NCBI RefSeq assembly: GCF_016287535.1
Contig: NZ_JAEFAJ010000006.1
Coordinates: 34,068 to 98,067 of the forward strand
DNA from: Ruminococcus sp.
GTDB taxonomy: Bacteria; Bacillota; Clostridia; Oscillospirales; Ruminococcaceae
Direction: 5' to 3'
Length of the DNA: 64,000 bases
Below are positions 46,132 through 55,364 of this stretch, piece after piece. Within the stretch, counting starts at the first letter, position 1. Each line of letters begins with the position of its first letter. Under the pieces are notes generated by a model, which saw nothing but the letters and a program-made list of their open reading frames with translations, did no database searches and was not told the DNA's origin. The translations under genes were made by a program, and so were the position numbers.

Positions 46132-48525
46132 CTATTCTTTTTTTGTTTCTTCCTTCACAAAGAAGTCCTGCACCTTTTTGGTTATCATGGTCAGATATCT
46201 CAGGCAGGGCTCCGCGATAATTGAGAAGTTCACGCAGAGAATGATACATCTGTTTGACATGGATGATATAGAGAACAGGTCGCTTACAAATACCATACAG
46301 CATACAAGACCAATGCCGCAGCCTATCCATATACCCATTTTCAGAACGTCAAGCGGCTTTGATATCTGATAGAGTATCATCATGCCGACAATACTCATCA
46401 GTATCGTTGAAGCAGTAGCGATATCGTTCGGACCAACGCTGAAGATATTTCCGAAATATATCATGGCTCCGACTACAAGAACATCGGTAAGTGCCGCAGG
46501 AAGAGCCTTCAGCAGTATATTCATTATGAAACGTCCCCGTATCAGTTCACGGTTGGGCATGAATGAGAGGAAGAACGCAGGAAGTCCGATGGTGAACACG
46601 CTTATGAGCGATAACTGCGACGGCAGAAGCGGATACTTCATGCCGAAGCATATTGAAAGTATAGCAATGATGAATGAGAATATATTCTTTACTATAAACA
46701 GACTGCCTGAACGCTCAATGTTGTTTACTACCTTTCTGCCCTCTGCCACAACATCGGGCATTTTCGAGAAGTCCGACTCCAGCAGTACGAGCTGAGCGGC
46801 CTGTGCCGCAACATCGCTTCCCGAAGCCATAGCAACCGAACAGTCCGCGTCCTTGAGCGCAAGCACATCGTTGACACCGTCGCCGGTCATGGCAACTGTT
46901 TTTCCTGCTTTTTTCAGTGCTCTTACGAACTTTCTCTTCTGTTCCGGAGTAACTCTTCCGAATACCGTATATCTTGTCACAGCTTCCTTTATTGAACTCT
47001 CCGTGGTAAGAGTCGTAGCGTCAACATAATTCCCGGCATTCTTTATGCCTGCGCGTTTGGCGACCTCTGATACAGTGACGGGATTATCTCCTGATATTAC
47101 CTTTATCTCCACGCCCTGTTCAGCAAAGTATCCGAAAGTCTCAGGAGCGTTCTTTCTTATCGGGTTGGACATTATAACAAAGCAGACCGGCTCCACAGCT
47201 GAAGTGAGCGCTTTTCCGTCGGGGAGACCTTTGTATCTGCCGAAAGCGAGCACACGGTAGCCCTTGTGGCTGTATGAGTCGATAAGCTCACGGTGATCCC
47301 TTATATTATCTTTCAGAATGAATTCGGGAGCACCCAGTACATATGAATCCTTTTCAAATGTTACGCTGCTGTACTTGAACTCCGACGAAAAGCCTGTAGC
47401 CGCAACAGCTGTCCTGCCTGCCGGACAGTGGAAGTGATTCTTTATAGCAGCCATAGTCTCATTGTCCGAATCCTGAGCCGCAGCAAAATCACTGAGCAGC
47501 CCCTCTATACGGTCGTCGTCATCTCCCTCCGCGGCATTCACGACAGCCGAAACTGTCATGGTATTCTCGGTGATGGTGCCGGTCTTGTCCACACAAAGCA
47601 CATCGACACGCGCAAGAGTTTCAATGCATTTCATATCATGTACGAGTACCTTGTTGACAGCAAGCTTCATGGTACTGATAACGAGAGCAACACTCGCAAG
47701 CAGGAAAAGTCCTTCAGGTATCATACCTATTACAGCCGCCACCATTGACTGAACACTTGCCCTTATTGTCTCGTGACTGAGATAGTAAGCCTGATAGAAA
47801 AGAATGATGCCGATAGGTATTATAGCAAAGCCTGCAAACTTTACGATCCTGTTGAGCGAGCGTATCATTTCGGACTGCTCGCCCTTTTTTGTCTTTTTAG
47901 CCTGAATGGTGAGTCTTGATATATATGATTCCCTGCCCACCTTTTCCAGTCTTGCGCGGCAGGTGCCTGAAACGATGTAGCTTCCGGACATAAGGGTATC
48001 TCCGGGCTTTTTGCTGACCTCGTCCGATTCACCTGTCAGAAGCGACTCGTTTACCGAAACATTTCCGTCCACCACAATAGCGTCCGCGCATATCTGGTTG
48101 CCTGCCTTGAAGATAACTATATCATCAAGAACAAGCTCCTTCGACGGAACCTTTCTGACCTCTCCGCTGCGGACAACAGTCGAGACCGGAGCATTCAGCA
48201 TTGAGATCTTGTCAAGAACGGATTTTGAACGAAGCTCCTGAATGATACCTGTCAGGGCATTGGCTATGATGACGGGCATAAAAGTAAGATCACGGTACGA
48301 ACCGACTACGATCAGCAGTACCGAAAGGATAACGAATATAAGGTTAAAGTAAGTAAAAATATTGTCAGAGAGTATCTCCTTAACGGTTTTTGACGGAGCT
48401 TCAACAGGTGTGTTGTCAAGTCCTTCTTCAATTCTCTGAGTGACCTGTTCATCGGTAAGACCTGTATCATAATCCGCCTTAATGCGTTTATAGTCAATGA
48501 TATCCCTGAATTCACTGGTTTTCAT
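46132..48525 (-). CDS. Cation-translocating P-type ATPase
   Basis: A 797-residue P-type ATPase. The A-domain motif TGES, the phosphorylated Asp in DKTGT (about residue 310), GDGVNDVLALKDAD and about ten membrane helices are present. The membrane motif IPEGL replaces CPx, so it belongs with P2-like or exported-substrate ATPases rather than heavy-metal pumps. The ion cannot be assigned; related proteins are annotated simply as cation-translocating. The ribosome binding site (gaggag) is about 12 bases from ATG, a longer than usual spacing. A consensus promoter lies about 40 bp upstream. Confidence 0.88.
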   Translation of the reverse strand: MKTSEFRDIIDYKRIKADYDTGLTDEQVTQRIEEGLDNTPVEAPSKTVKEILSDNIFTYFNLIFVILSVLLIVVGSYRDLTFMPVIIANALTGIIQELRSKSVLDKISMLNAPVSTVVRSGEVRKVPSKELVLDDIVIFKAGNQICADAIVVDGNVSVNESLLTGESDEVSKKPGDTLMSGSYIVSGTCRARLEKVGRESYISRLTIQAKKTKKGEQSEMIRSLNRIVKFAGFAIIPIGIILFYQAYYLSHETIRASVQSMVAAVIGMIPEGLFLLASVALVISTMKLAVNKVLVHDMKCIETLARVDVLCVDKTGTITENTMTVSAVVNAAEGDDDDRIEGLLSDFAAAQDSDNETMAAIKNHFHCPAGRTAVAATGFSSEFKYSSVTFEKDSYVLGAPEFILKDNIRDHRELIDSYSHKGYRVLAFGRYKGLPDGKALTSAVEPVCFVIMSNPIRKNAPETFGYFAEQGVEIKVISGDNPVTVSEVAKRAGIKNAGNYVDATTLTTESSIKEAVTRYTVFGRVTPEQKRKFVRALKKAGKTVAMTGDGVNDVLALKDADCSVAMASGSDVAAQAAQLVLLESDFSKMPDVVAEGRKVVNNIERSGSLFIVKNIFSFIIAILSICFGMKYPLLPSQLSLISVFTIGLPAFFLSFMPNRELIRGRFIMNILLKALPAALTDVLVVGAMIYFGNIFSVGPNDIATASTILMSIVGMMILYQISKPLDVLKMGIWIGCGIGLVCCMVFVSDLFSISSMSNRCIILCVNFSIIAEPCLRYLTMITKKVQDFFVKEETKKE

Positions 48526-48561
48526 TATGCAATAATACTCCTCGCATATAATACTTTTAAT

Positions 48562-48590
48562 ATTATAACATATTAAAATGCAAATATCAA
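48562..48590 (-). promoter_or_regulatory. sigma-A promoter of P-type ATPase gene
   Basis: Read on the minus strand: ttgata, 17-bp spacer, tataat. Confidence 0.75.
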
Positions 48591-48884
48591 CCCTTATACC
48601 GAAATTACGTTGTTTTTGTGTATTCAGCAGCCGACGTCATACAGCAATTGTCCCAAAATGTATTTATGATGCGCAGATTCCTTATAAAAACAGGGATCTG
48701 CGCATCATACATATTTATATTGAACCATATCATTTTTGACGCTTTGTACATATACGGTACATTTTTATTGTGCAAAGCGCAGAATCCGGAAACTTTTTAA
48801 TATCAGTGATCTCCCGTTGAATTTCACCCCGTTCCTCTGATGAACTGTGTAAACATAATCTGTACCGGCGAATAACTGACTGTA
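48591..48884. other. non-coding gap with two strong hairpins
   Basis: No gene visible. A perfect 13-bp inverted repeat (atgatgcgcagat / atctgcgcatcat, 48666-48708) and a second hairpin (cgctttg / caaagcg, 48740-48779, with an inner gtac/gtac) lie between the ATPase promoter and the end of the PASTA anti-sigma gene. One may be the terminator of the PASTA gene, though T runs are short. Confidence 0.5.
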
Positions 48885-50393
48885 TTATTTTCCGCTTACT
48901 AAGCTGAATGTTTCTTCCATGTTGCTGCTGTCAGTTCTGCTGATAACATTCCTATCGCCGATGCGCTCACAGTAAAATGAGATCAGGAACGCTCTTACAC
49001 CTGTATCGCTGTTTGTAATATATACGTTTACTACTGAGTTGTCGTCAAACTGTTCAGCCGGGATATTTACTTCTGCCGTTCCGGGACAGCTGAACTCATC
49101 ACCGGATATTATCCTTGCATCTTCGTTATCTCTTGTAATAATAAAGTCTAAATTGAACTTTCCGCTCGCATTGTCCGGTATGCTTATCACGGGTTCAGAC
49201 GCACCTTCGGAAGCATTCCCGCTGCTGATATAAAAGTGTACCTCCTTGCTCTCCGCAACTCCACTGCCCGGCAAAGGCGACTGAGCGACTATGATACCTT
49301 TTTTCTGTGCTGAGGCTACAGTAGTTGTATGTATATTAAAACCGTAATATCCTGCCCGAACATCTGCGTCATCTGCGTTCATGCCTCTGAAATCATACAT
49401 TTCCATGACCTTATCGACTGAATCGCTGCTTACATAAAGAGTTACCGTCGAGCCCTTAGGAATTTTTTCACCTGCTGCGGGTTCTGACTTTATAACATAA
49501 CCAGGCTTTACAGTTTCATCTGCCATTTTTTGGGTATTGATATTTAGACCTCTTTCCCTGAGCTGCTGCTTTGCCAGCTCGTACTGCATATCAGCGACCG
49601 GAGGTATGGAAACAGTTTCCGATGATGTTTTATCAAGCTGTTGCTCATAATTCCATATCTCACTGCTGTTATCCTTTGCTGACGCCCCGTCAACGGCGTA
49701 TAAGAACTTATCAGGTTCCAATTCGACAGAGTTCAGGAACTGTGTTATCTTATCATTAATGCTGTAATGTTTAGTCTCTGTTATGCCATCGGCTTCTTTA
49801 AGATACGTTATGGAACCGTCCATCATACTTACCATGAGCAGATACGGATCATTATTATTATATATGTGCAGGATCGAAATTTCGCCATCAGCAGGCTCCT
49901 TATCCTTCAGTTCCTTCCACGGCAGTTCATCAAGTATGGAAACGAGCTCCTTTACATCTTCGCTTTCAAGCTCTATAGCCGCAGGCGCTATTGCAGGGCA
50001 GAGCATACGCACCCTGTCAATCTTGCCGAAGGGATAATTGTTTTCTGTTTCCGTAACTGCTGGAAGAGTGCCTTCCTGAGCTAAGAGAGTATGACCTGTT
50101 CTGCTTTTTTGCAGCATTGCCAGTCCGCCTGCAGCGCCTCCTGCGACTAAAGCGATAACAGCTGCTGCCGATACTATTTTCTGCCATAAGGGCTTTTTGT
50201 ATATCTCCACGCCGGATACTACCATAGCGGGAGTTTCATTACTTTCTTTGGTTCTTTCGTTATATATCTTTCTGCTCATTGCAAACATCCTTTCCTTGTC
50301 ACTTTCGGAAGCAGGACAGTTGCCGGCAATGCGTCTTATATCAGAATCGTCTGCATTTTCAAGTATTTCAAGATCAAGTTCTTTATCCTTCAT
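48885..50393 (-). CDS. Membrane anti-sigma-like protein with two PASTA domains
   Basis: A 502-residue protein. The N-terminal cytoplasmic part (1-70) is acidic, one transmembrane helix lies at about 72-94, and two PASTA domains follow at about 250-318 and 322-392 (VKPGYVIKSEPAAGEKIPKGSTV, and VAQSPLPGSGV). A final domain of about 100 residues is unassigned. PASTA domains bind peptidoglycan muropeptides or beta-lactams. It starts 12 bp after an ECF sigma gene, so it is probably that sigma factor's anti-sigma or its sensor, although no zinc-finger motif is visible. This is inference from position. Confidence 0.72.
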   Translation of the reverse strand: MKDKELDLEILENADDSDIRRIAGNCPASESDKERMFAMSRKIYNERTKESNETPAMVVSGVEIYKKPLWQKIVSAAAVIALVAGGAAGGLAMLQKSRTGHTLLAQEGTLPAVTETENNYPFGKIDRVRMLCPAIAPAAIELESEDVKELVSILDELPWKELKDKEPADGEISILHIYNNNDPYLLMVSMMDGSITYLKEADGITETKHYSINDKITQFLNSVELEPDKFLYAVDGASAKDNSSEIWNYEQQLDKTSSETVSIPPVADMQYELAKQQLRERGLNINTQKMADETVKPGYVIKSEPAAGEKIPKGSTVTLYVSSDSVDKVMEMYDFRGMNADDADVRAGYYGFNIHTTTVASAQKKGIIVAQSPLPGSGVAESKEVHFYISSGNASEGASEPVISIPDNASGKFNLDFIITRDNEDARIISGDEFSCPGTAEVNIPAEQFDDNSVVNVYITNSDTGVRAFLISFYCERIGDRNVISRTDSSNMEETFSLVSGK

Positions 50394-50405
50394 ACCTGTA
50401 CCTCC

Positions 50406-50972
50406 TTACAGTGAAATGTTCATTTCGGTGAGCTTTGACCTGAGCTTTCCGAGAGCGCGGCTGCAGCGCATACGCACAGCTTCAGGCGTCATAGAAACTA
50501 TTTCCGCTATTTCCTTTGAGCTGCGCATAAAGAAATACTTCTGCATTATTATAATGGAGTCCGGTTCGCCGAGAAGCTCCACACAGTGTATCAGCTCTGA
50601 GCGGAGCTCATTTTTGTCAACGGTCTCCTCCGTATTATCCGGAGCTGTAAGCTCCTTTGCTTCATCGTCCTCAATGGAAAAGCTGATATTTTTATGTCTT
50701 GTCAGCCTGTTATACACGTCAGCCGCCTTCCTGCGGGCTACAGCTCCTACAAAACCTGAGATGTCACCGCTGAAATCCTTTTCCGAATCGTAGTATATGT
50801 ATATGTCGGCAAAGGAGTCGCTGACGCATTCCTCGATATCCTCGCGTTCTGCGCAGCTCCGCAGCCTGCTGAAAACAATAGTGTATACGTAATTGAAATA
50901 CTCGTTGAAGAGTGTACGCTGAGCTTCTTCCTTTGATGTTTCGGAAGCCTGCCTGTATTCTTCATGTGTCAT
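50406..50972 (-). CDS. ECF RNA polymerase sigma factor
   Basis: A 188-residue group 4 sigma factor. Region 2 (DIEECVSDSFADIYIYY and ISGFVGAVARRKAADVYNRL) and region 4 (KYFFMRSSKEIAEIVSMTPEAVRMRCSRALGKLRSKL) are complete. It is transcribed with the PASTA protein gene. I found no clear promoter of the ECF type upstream. The likely signal is cell-wall state, from the partner's PASTA domains. Ribosome binding site aaggtg. Confidence 0.88.
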   Translation of the reverse strand: MTHEEYRQASETSKEEAQRTLFNEYFNYVYTIVFSRLRSCAEREDIEECVSDSFADIYIYYDSEKDFSGDISGFVGAVARRKAADVYNRLTRHKNISFSIEDDEAKELTAPDNTEETVDKNELRSELIHCVELLGEPDSIIIMQKYFFMRSSKEIAEIVSMTPEAVRMRCSRALGKLRSKLTEMNISL

Positions 50973-51186
50973 GATCTCACCTTCTTATCCTGTAAAGCTT
51001 TTATAATGCATTGTATCGGCTTACATCATATCTATTCCAGCTCCCGGACAGAAACGCAACAGCCGCAGATATATTTTTTTATTTTAATCAAATTCGGCTG
51101 AAACAGGTTTCAATTCCATTATTCCGGTCAGGAAAAGCATTCCGTACTTTAAACACTCTGCCGCGAAAAACAAATATCCGCAATTA

Positions 51187-51219
51187 TTGTCAACCGATTT
51201 TTAATATTAAGGTTGACAA
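51187..51219 (+). promoter_or_regulatory. BirA operator (biotin repressor site)
   Basis: ttgtcaacc, 15-bp spacer, ggttgacaa: a perfect 9-bp inverted repeat that matches the BirA consensus TTGTnAACC-N15-GGTTnACAA. The right half overlaps the -35 of the bioY promoter, so biotin-loaded BirA should repress transcription. Confidence 0.88.
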
Positions 51220-51241
51220 AGCAGACGTACTATGCTATAAT
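51213..51241 (+). promoter_or_regulatory. sigma-A promoter of bioY
   Basis: ttgaca (51213-51218), 17-bp spacer, tataat (51236-51241) with a tgc extension. It overlaps the BirA site. Confidence 0.85.
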
Positions 51242-51271
51242 AGATTTATAATCATTAAGGAGATGCTGCAA

Positions 51272-51835
51272 ATGACAGAACAGAACACAATAAAACGAAG
51301 CTTTTCCACGAAGGAACTCGTACTCACAGCTCTTTCCACAGCCATAACGGTGGTATGCGCATGGATATCCATACCTATAGGAACTATCGCTTTCACTATG
51401 CAGACCTTTGCGGTATTCTGCGCACTTCTGACCCTCGGCGGCAGGGACGGGCTGTTCTCATGGTTAGCCTATATACTTCTCGGAGCTGCCGGACTTCCCG
51501 TATTTACCGGATTCAAGGGCGGTCTGGGAGTCCTTGTGGGTCCCACAGGCGGTTATATTCTCGGCTTTATACTTATGGCGCTTTTATACTGGGCCGGAAC
51601 GAAGCTCCTCGGCGAAAAGCTAGCTGTACGGATAATACTGCTGCTTGCAGGACTTGCCGTCTGCTATGCCTTCGGCACATTATGGTTCGTATACGGCTAC
51701 TCAAAGGGAGGAAATGCCATGACATTCAAAAAAGCTGCGGAAATATGCGTACTCCCGTTCATACCGTTCGACCTGCTCAAACTTGTCCTCGCACTTATAA
51801 TATCGGACCGCGTGAAAAAATATGCAAAGCTCTGA
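51272..51835 (+). CDS. bioY: Biotin transporter BioY
   Basis: A 187-residue integral membrane protein, the S-component of an ECF biotin importer, with about six helices. The motifs GLPVFTGFKGGLGVLVGPTGGYILGF are typical of BioY. The start is ATG 51272: aaggag is nine bases upstream and the promoter and BirA operator lie between this start and a longer upstream open frame, which therefore cannot be the gene. The operator confirms biotin-dependent regulation. The ECF module (EcfA, EcfT) is not in the window; BioY may work alone or with a shared module. Confidence 0.93.
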   Translation: MTEQNTIKRSFSTKELVLTALSTAITVVCAWISIPIGTIAFTMQTFAVFCALLTLGGRDGLFSWLAYILLGAAGLPVFTGFKGGLGVLVGPTGGYILGFILMALLYWAGTKLLGEKLAVRIILLLAGLAVCYAFGTLWFVYGYSKGGNAMTFKKAAEICVLPFIPFDLLKLVLALIISDRVKKYAKL

Positions 51836-51869
51836 AAAACAGACCTGTTCAGCTGAACAGGTCTGTTTT
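51836..51869. terminator. bidirectional terminator
   Basis: A 17-bp perfect stem (aaaacagacctgttcag / ctgaacaggtctgtttt) separates the convergent bioY and patatin genes. Confidence 0.9.
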
Positions 51870-52717
51870 TATTCTGACATAAAGCCCTGAAGGGCTTCAA
51901 GTTTTTCACTGGCGATACGCCTGCCTATACGGTAGACCTCCCTCATGACATCAGGATCATGCTCTGTATGACCTATAGGAAGCTTCTCCGGAGGAGCGAT
52001 AACAAAGGCTCTCCCCTCATTTTCAGCACTGAATATGTACTTTGTCTCACTGTTGTACATCTTATGATAATTGCCTATAGCCCTTACCAGCTCCGGATAT
52101 CTGCGGTATCTTATCTTTATGAGATTAATTGCGCTCGTCGGCTTTTTCACGTAATCACGCGGCTGAGTGAGTATTACCACATTTCTTTCGCAGCCTCTGC
52201 TCTCCATGAACCTGAGAGGGAGCACATCGGCTATACCGCCGTCAAGCAAACTGTATCCTCCCACCTCTACTATCCTCGCGGCAAGAGGCATGGAAGCGGA
52301 AGCCCTTATCCATTCGAGCTCATCATAGCAGATCGCCCCGCACTTATGGTACACCGCCTTGCCTGTGGAAACATCGGTACACACCACCCAGAAATCCATA
52401 GGCGAAGCGTTGAAGGCTTCTTTATCGAAGATATCAAGCTTTTCCGGCAAGGTATGATAGCAGAACTCCGCGCCGAACATATCTCCTGTTTTTATCAGGG
52501 AAAGTGCGCTGCAATAGCGCTTGTCCCTGCAGAATCTTGTATTGTAGCGTATCGCCCTGCGTATCTGTCCCGACTTATAATTGCAGCCGAAGGCAGCGCC
52601 TGCCGAAACTCCCACAGCCGCGTCGAATGCTATATTGTTTTCCATGAGGACGTCGATAACTCCGGCGGTAAAAAGTCCGCGCATAGCTCCGCCCTGCATA
52701 ACAAGTCCGTGTTTCAT
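51869..52717 (-). CDS. Patatin-like phospholipase
   Basis: A 282-residue hydrolase of the patatin family (RssA/YlbK-like). The oxyanion motif GGAMRG, the nucleophile Ser in GVSAG (residues 36-40) and the second catalytic Asp in LLDGGIADVLP are all present. It should hydrolyse phospholipid acyl esters; the true substrate is not known. The start is ATG 52717 after ggag, 15 bp after the gene for a hypothetical protein. Confidence 0.88.
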   Translation of the reverse strand: MKHGLVMQGGAMRGLFTAGVIDVLMENNIAFDAAVGVSAGAAFGCNYKSGQIRRAIRYNTRFCRDKRYCSALSLIKTGDMFGAEFCYHTLPEKLDIFDKEAFNASPMDFWVVCTDVSTGKAVYHKCGAICYDELEWIRASASMPLAARIVEVGGYSLLDGGIADVLPLRFMESRGCERNVVILTQPRDYVKKPTSAINLIKIRYRRYPELVRAIGNYHKMYNSETKYIFSAENEGRAFVIAPPEKLPIGHTEHDPDVMREVYRIGRRIASEKLEALQGFMSE

Positions 52718-52732
52718 ATCTTACTCCCTTTT

Positions 52733-53629
52733 TTATGCATTGTATCTGTAAAAAAGCAGCTTGTCAAGGGTCAGCCTCGGTCTCCACCAGTCTCTCGCCT
52801 GTCCGAACTCTTTATATCCGTTATGCCACTGCCATGATATATCAAAACCGCCGTCCTCCTGCTGCAGCTGACCGAGTATTTCCCTCTCGGCTCTGATAAG
52901 CGGACGTATCCTGTCCGTTATGAACTGCCCGAATATACCGCAGAAGAAGTCTGATGGCTTGGGAACATATTCCGTTCCGTACCTTGAAGTATCGCTGCAT
53001 ATTACCTGCTCAAGCTTTTCGCACAGGATATCCTTTGTGTTGAATCCGCTGCCTATAACTGCTGCATTGTTTCTTTCCATAAGTTCATAAGCAAGAAGAA
53101 AGCATTTAAGGTCATCGGCTATCATGTCCTCCTGTTCCGCAAGAGCTTCAAATGCTTCAAGGACTATCTGAGCGTAATACTGCTTTTCATCACTGAAGCA
53201 CATCATAAACGCCGCCAGCGAGACCGAAGGATTGAAGCCTCGTATACCGTCCCCGTTCTTCTCCCACCATACCGCGTGAGGATAGTCCTTATTGCTGTCT
53301 ATGGCAAATAGCCAGCGCTTCTTCTCTTCGTCGAATGAGTCGTGAGAACCGAGATAATGGGCTATACGGTCTGTGATACGGCTTTTTTCGTCAAGGACGC
53401 CTGTTCTGAACAAAGTCATTATGGCGTCGTTTGTGGCTACAGGATTTGAATCTGGGTTCCAGTTATCCGGTTCCACAGCGTTTCCGAAGCCGCAGTCATC
53501 ATTCATATATTTCAGCAGCTCATGTACAACCTTTCCCCTTGTGCCGTTCTCAAAATAATAGCAATAAAGCGCCTTTTCAAGCGGTCTTGCGTTTGCTGTA
53601 ATAAATTCAGAAGCTTTTAATGTATCCAT
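52733..53629 (-). CDS. Hypothetical protein, alpha-barrel-like
   Basis: A 298-residue soluble protein that I do not recognise. It is helix-rich, and segments such as DGGFDISWQWHNGYKEFGQARDWWRPRLTLDKL and repeated W/DG motifs resemble the (alpha/alpha) barrel of terpenoid cyclase-like or prenyltransferase-like proteins. The start is placed at ATG 53629; an earlier ATG (53683, overlapping the upstream stop codon by 4 bp) would put a stable hairpin (53651-53672) inside the coding sequence. Which start is used is uncertain. Confidence 0.6.
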   Translation of the reverse strand: MDTLKASEFITANARPLEKALYCYYFENGTRGKVVHELLKYMNDDCGFGNAVEPDNWNPDSNPVATNDAIMTLFRTGVLDEKSRITDRIAHYLGSHDSFDEEKKRWLFAIDSNKDYPHAVWWEKNGDGIRGFNPSVSLAAFMMCFSDEKQYYAQIVLEAFEALAEQEDMIADDLKCFLLAYELMERNNAAVIGSGFNTKDILCEKLEQVICSDTSRYGTEYVPKPSDFFCGIFGQFITDRIRPLIRAEREILGQLQQEDGGFDISWQWHNGYKEFGQARDWWRPRLTLDKLLFYRYNA

Positions 53630-53650
53630 TCCTTTTTTCCTTATCAAGAA

Positions 53651-53672
53651 AGGAGCTGCCGCAACAGCTCCT
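53651..53672 (-). terminator. hairpin between DUF4364 and hypothetical gene
   Basis: aggagctg / cagctcct with a 6-nt loop, followed on the minus strand by tttctt. It is a weak terminator or processing hairpin. Confidence 0.5.
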
Positions 53673-53679
53673 AATGTCG

Positions 53680-54273
53680 TCAATTATCACTGAGGTCATA
53701 AGGCTGCTCCTCGTTTGAGAGAGCCACCTCTATCACCTTGCCGTAGAATCCCGCAGGATTGAGGAGTATCTTCTCCCCTATGAGCTTTGCCTGAGTAAGA
53801 TCCGGAGCATAAAGCCTGAGATCCATCAGATCAAAGCCGGTATCTATACATCTTACGTGGATATAGTAACCCTTTCCCACGGGTTCGTACTCTATTTTCA
53901 GTTCCTTCTCGTACTTTATCCTTGCAAAGTATCTCAAAGCCGCAAGGACGAGCTTATCCCTGTAGGACTTGGGAGCATAGTTTTTCAGCTGTTTTGCGCA
54001 CTCCCTGCCCTTTTCGCCGAGGACGTAGCATTCTCCGCCGTTTTCGTCCTTTTCAGATGAAACAAGTCCGTTTTTGAGGAGATAGCCTATAGAGTCCTGA
54101 TAGTAGAAGTAGTTTATTATGCCCGTGCCGATAGCTATATCGTAAAGCTGCTCCGGGCTCACCGGACGGTCTATTTTATAGAGCAGGTAGCAAAGGAGTA
54201 TATTAAGGGTAGGAACGTCCTTTATCTCGGTATCCGCCCGTTCAGCCATTTTCATTATATTTTCGTCCTGCAT
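53680..54273 (-). CDS. DUF4364 family protein
   Basis: A 197-residue soluble protein that matches the DUF4364 family (PF14277). The N-terminal half looks like a winged helix (LLCYLLYKIDRPVSPEQLYDIA…SIGYLLKNGLVSSEKDENG), so a DNA-binding regulator is possible. It lies 11 bp after aroC and shares its transcript. Function is unknown. Confidence 0.75.
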   Translation of the reverse strand: MQDENIMKMAERADTEIKDVPTLNILLCYLLYKIDRPVSPEQLYDIAIGTGIINYFYYQDSIGYLLKNGLVSSEKDENGGECYVLGEKGRECAKQLKNYAPKSYRDKLVLAALRYFARIKYEKELKIEYEPVGKGYYIHVRCIDTGFDLMDLRLYAPDLTQAKLIGEKILLNPAGFYGKVIEVALSNEEQPYDLSDN

Positions 54274-54284
54274 AGTATGTCACC

Positions 54285-55364
54285 TTAACAGAAATTCGGA
54301 TAATCCAGCATATTTGACAGCAGAGCGATATTAACAGCCGCCTCCACACAGGGGACAGCCGCAGGAACAGTACAGGGGATATTCTTTTCGCTCTCCACAG
54401 TCTCGCTGGTCATATCCCTGTAATTCACAGCTGCCTGCTGACCTGCGGTATACTCCGAGGGCTTCATGGCAACTCTCAGAGTTATGGGCATACCTGACGA
54501 AATACCGCCGATTATGCCGCCGTGGTTATTGGTCTTTGTGAGGACGTGACCGTGGTCGTTGACATAGAACTCGTCATTGTTCTGACTTCCCACCATTTTA
54601 GCGGAAGTAAAGCCCGCTCCGAACTCAAGTCCCCTTACTCCGGGGATACCGAATACCAGCTGAGCGATATTATTTTCAAGTCCGTCAAAAACAGGAGAAC
54701 CGATACCGGCAGGAACATTCACGGCAGCGCATTCGATTACGCCGCCGAGGGATTCGCCGCCCTCGTGAGCCTTGTTTATATCCTCTATCATATCCCAGCC
54801 CTTGCGGTCGTTGATAACGGGGAACTTCTTCCTCCTCACGCTGATAACGCCGTCACGGGTTATATTCACCGGGTCGAAGGGATTATCCTTTATGTTGTGT
54901 ATCTGGAGTATATGCGCTCCCGTATAGATACCCCTTCTTTCGAGTATCTGTGCGCAGACAGCTCCCGCAAAGCAGAGAGGAGCCGTAAGTCTGTCGGAAA
55001 AATGCCCGCCGCCGCGGACGTCGTTGAAGCCCTTATACCTGAGAGTACCTGTATAGTCTGCGTGTCCGGGACGTACAAGATTGTCGAGCTCTTCATGCTG
55101 TGGAGCAGAAGTCTCTGTATTCTGAAGGAAGGCACACAACGGCGAACCAGTAGTGCGGTCCCTGAAAATGCCCGACATTATATGCGGCATGGAATTAACA
55201 GCCGGAGAACCTCCGCCGGTATATCTTCTTGCCATAAAATCCGCAAGCGCTTCGGCGTCGATATACTCCCCTGCGGGAAGATTGTCCACAGTCACGCCTA
55301 TTGCGGGGCCATGAGCTTCTCCGAACATGGATATGGATATCCTGTTATTCCATACTGATGACAT
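54285..55364 (-). CDS. aroC: Chorismate synthase
   Basis: The last step of the shikimate pathway: conversion of EPSP to chorismate with reduced FMN. FGEAHGPAIGV (start of the family), GGGSPAVNSMPH and DVRGGGHFSDR are clear signatures. At 359 residues it is full length. The start at ATG 55364 follows ggaggt and lies inside the 3' end of aroA by 20 bp; an upstream ATG adds 11 unconserved residues. Confidence 0.95.
   Translation of the reverse strand: MSSVWNNRISISMFGEAHGPAIGVTVDNLPAGEYIDAEALADFMARRYTGGGSPAVNSMPHIMSGIFRDRTTGSPLCAFLQNTETSAPQHEELDNLVRPGHADYTGTLRYKGFNDVRGGGHFSDRLTAPLCFAGAVCAQILERRGIYTGAHILQIHNIKDNPFDPVNITRDGVISVRRKKFPVINDRKGWDMIEDINKAHEGGESLGGVIECAAVNVPAGIGSPVFDGLENNIAQLVFGIPGVRGLEFGAGFTSAKMVGSQNNDEFYVNDHGHVLTKTNNHGGIIGGISSGMPITLRVAMKPSEYTAGQQAAVNYRDMTSETVESEKNIPCTVPAAVPCVEAAVNIALLSNMLDYPNFC

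Noticed and set aside
46132..48525. copper-exporting ATPase partnered with the HMA protein
   Set aside because: The ATPase has IPEGL instead of a CPx motif and no HMA domain, and the two genes are convergent with a terminator between them.
51011..51271. N-terminal extension of BioY
   Set aside because: A consensus promoter and a BirA operator fall inside it, so translation must start at 51272.
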